From an uncultured Bacilli bacterium (GTDB lineage Bacteria > Bacillota_I > Bacilli_A > RF39 > UBA660): a DNA stretch of 6,257 nt. Each line of letters begins with the position of its first letter. Positions within the stretch are counted from its first letter, which is position 1. The stretch spans positions 1 to 6,257 of the forward strand of contig CAKPRO010000020.1 in assembly GCA_934182615.1 (NCBI GenBank), in the 5' to 3' direction. The position numbers and the translations under genes were made by a program. The notes beneath the pieces were generated by a model. That model was not told the origin of the DNA and did not search any database. It saw only the letters and a program-made list of their open reading frames with translations. Of this stretch, positions 6,103 to 6,257 are shown one piece after another.

Positions 6103-6189
6103 ATGATGGAAGCACAAAGAGTACTGGCGTTGTTTGTAGAAGGACAATGGATAAATTGTAATAGAAATTCAAATGCAACTAAAAAATGA
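6103..6189 (+). other. Short 28-codon frame closed by TGA, doubtful
   Basis: ATG ATG at 6103 opens a frame (MMEAQRVLALFVEGQW...) that ends at TGA 6187-6189. There is no Shine-Dalgarno in front. The same frame continues after the TGA as FDKIEKMEETGMLTCIKS and runs off the window, passing ATG 6208 and ATG 6223. This could be a decayed gene with one stop or plain chance. It lies after a strong terminator. Confidence 0.2.
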
Positions 6190-6222
6190 TTTGATAAAAT
6201 TGAAAAGATGGAGGAAACGGGA

Positions 6223-6257
6223 ATGCTGACATGTATCAAATCACAACGACAGAGAAA
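6223..6257 (+). CDS. Possible start of a gene running off the right edge
   Basis: GGAGG at 6210-6214 is 8 nt before ATG 6223, good spacing for translation initiation. Only 11 full codons are visible (MLTCIKSQRQR...). An alternative start in another frame is ATG 6231 (MYQITTTE...), 16 nt from the same site, and ATG 6208 is in frame with 6223 but lacks its own site. A weak promoter-like pair, TTGTAG (6134-6139) and TGTAAT (6157-6162) with 17-nt spacing, lies upstream. The product cannot be named. Confidence 0.35.
   Translation, partial: MLTCIKSQRQR

Noticed and set aside
1..6257. CRISPR array, tRNA/rRNA genes, insertion sequence or integrase
   Set aside because: No regularly spaced repeats, no cloverleaf sequences, no transposase or recombinase motifs were seen on either strand.

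Overview
The window looks like a piece of a low-GC Firmicute chromosome, most likely a gut Clostridia/Lachnospiraceae-type organism. The reasons are AT-rich codon use, strong GGAGG-type ribosome binding sites, a Hanks-type kinase with a single membrane anchor, and a secreted Ca-loop protein of a kind common in that group. The organism is inferred from style only; no 16S or other marker gene is present.

Region 1 (1-1834, + strand) holds the last ~70 codons of a small XRE-like helix-turn-helix protein, followed 17 nt later by a complete membrane-anchored Ser/Thr protein kinase (533 aa). The kinase has a DFD in place of the usual DFG and a large extracytoplasmic C-terminal half. The two genes probably form a signalling pair.

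Region 2 (1835-2407) is a regulatory junction. Two hairpins lie between the convergent kinase and a minus-strand 86-aa XRE repressor-like gene (1930-2190). The stretch between that regulator and the next gene holds two overlapping, near-consensus plus-strand sigma-A promoters embedded in a 9-bp direct repeat (TGACCTATT), which is a plausible operator for the divergent regulator.

Region 3 (2408-6010, + strand) is a compact operon ending at a strong terminator (6031-6080). It contains an unrecognised 432-aa protein with several hydrophobic segments, an 80-aa cysteine-cluster protein of the YkgJ/CxxCxxCC type that starts at a GTG overlapping the previous stop by one base, a 343-aa protein with a ~100-residue Gly/Ala-rich (glycine-zipper-like) membrane-seeking core, and a 331-aa secreted protein with a DxNxDxxxEL calcium-type loop. 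The first three are tightly coupled and visibly more AT-rich than the kinase region. Together with the divergent XRE regulator they are the best candidate here for an undescribed system. A membrane-targeting effector with a sensor and a metal-cluster partner is one possible reading, but no function can be proved from sequence alone.

Region 4 (6081-6257) has no secure gene. It holds a short frame interrupted by a TGA, and a start codon with a good ribosome binding site (6223) that may begin a gene running off the end.
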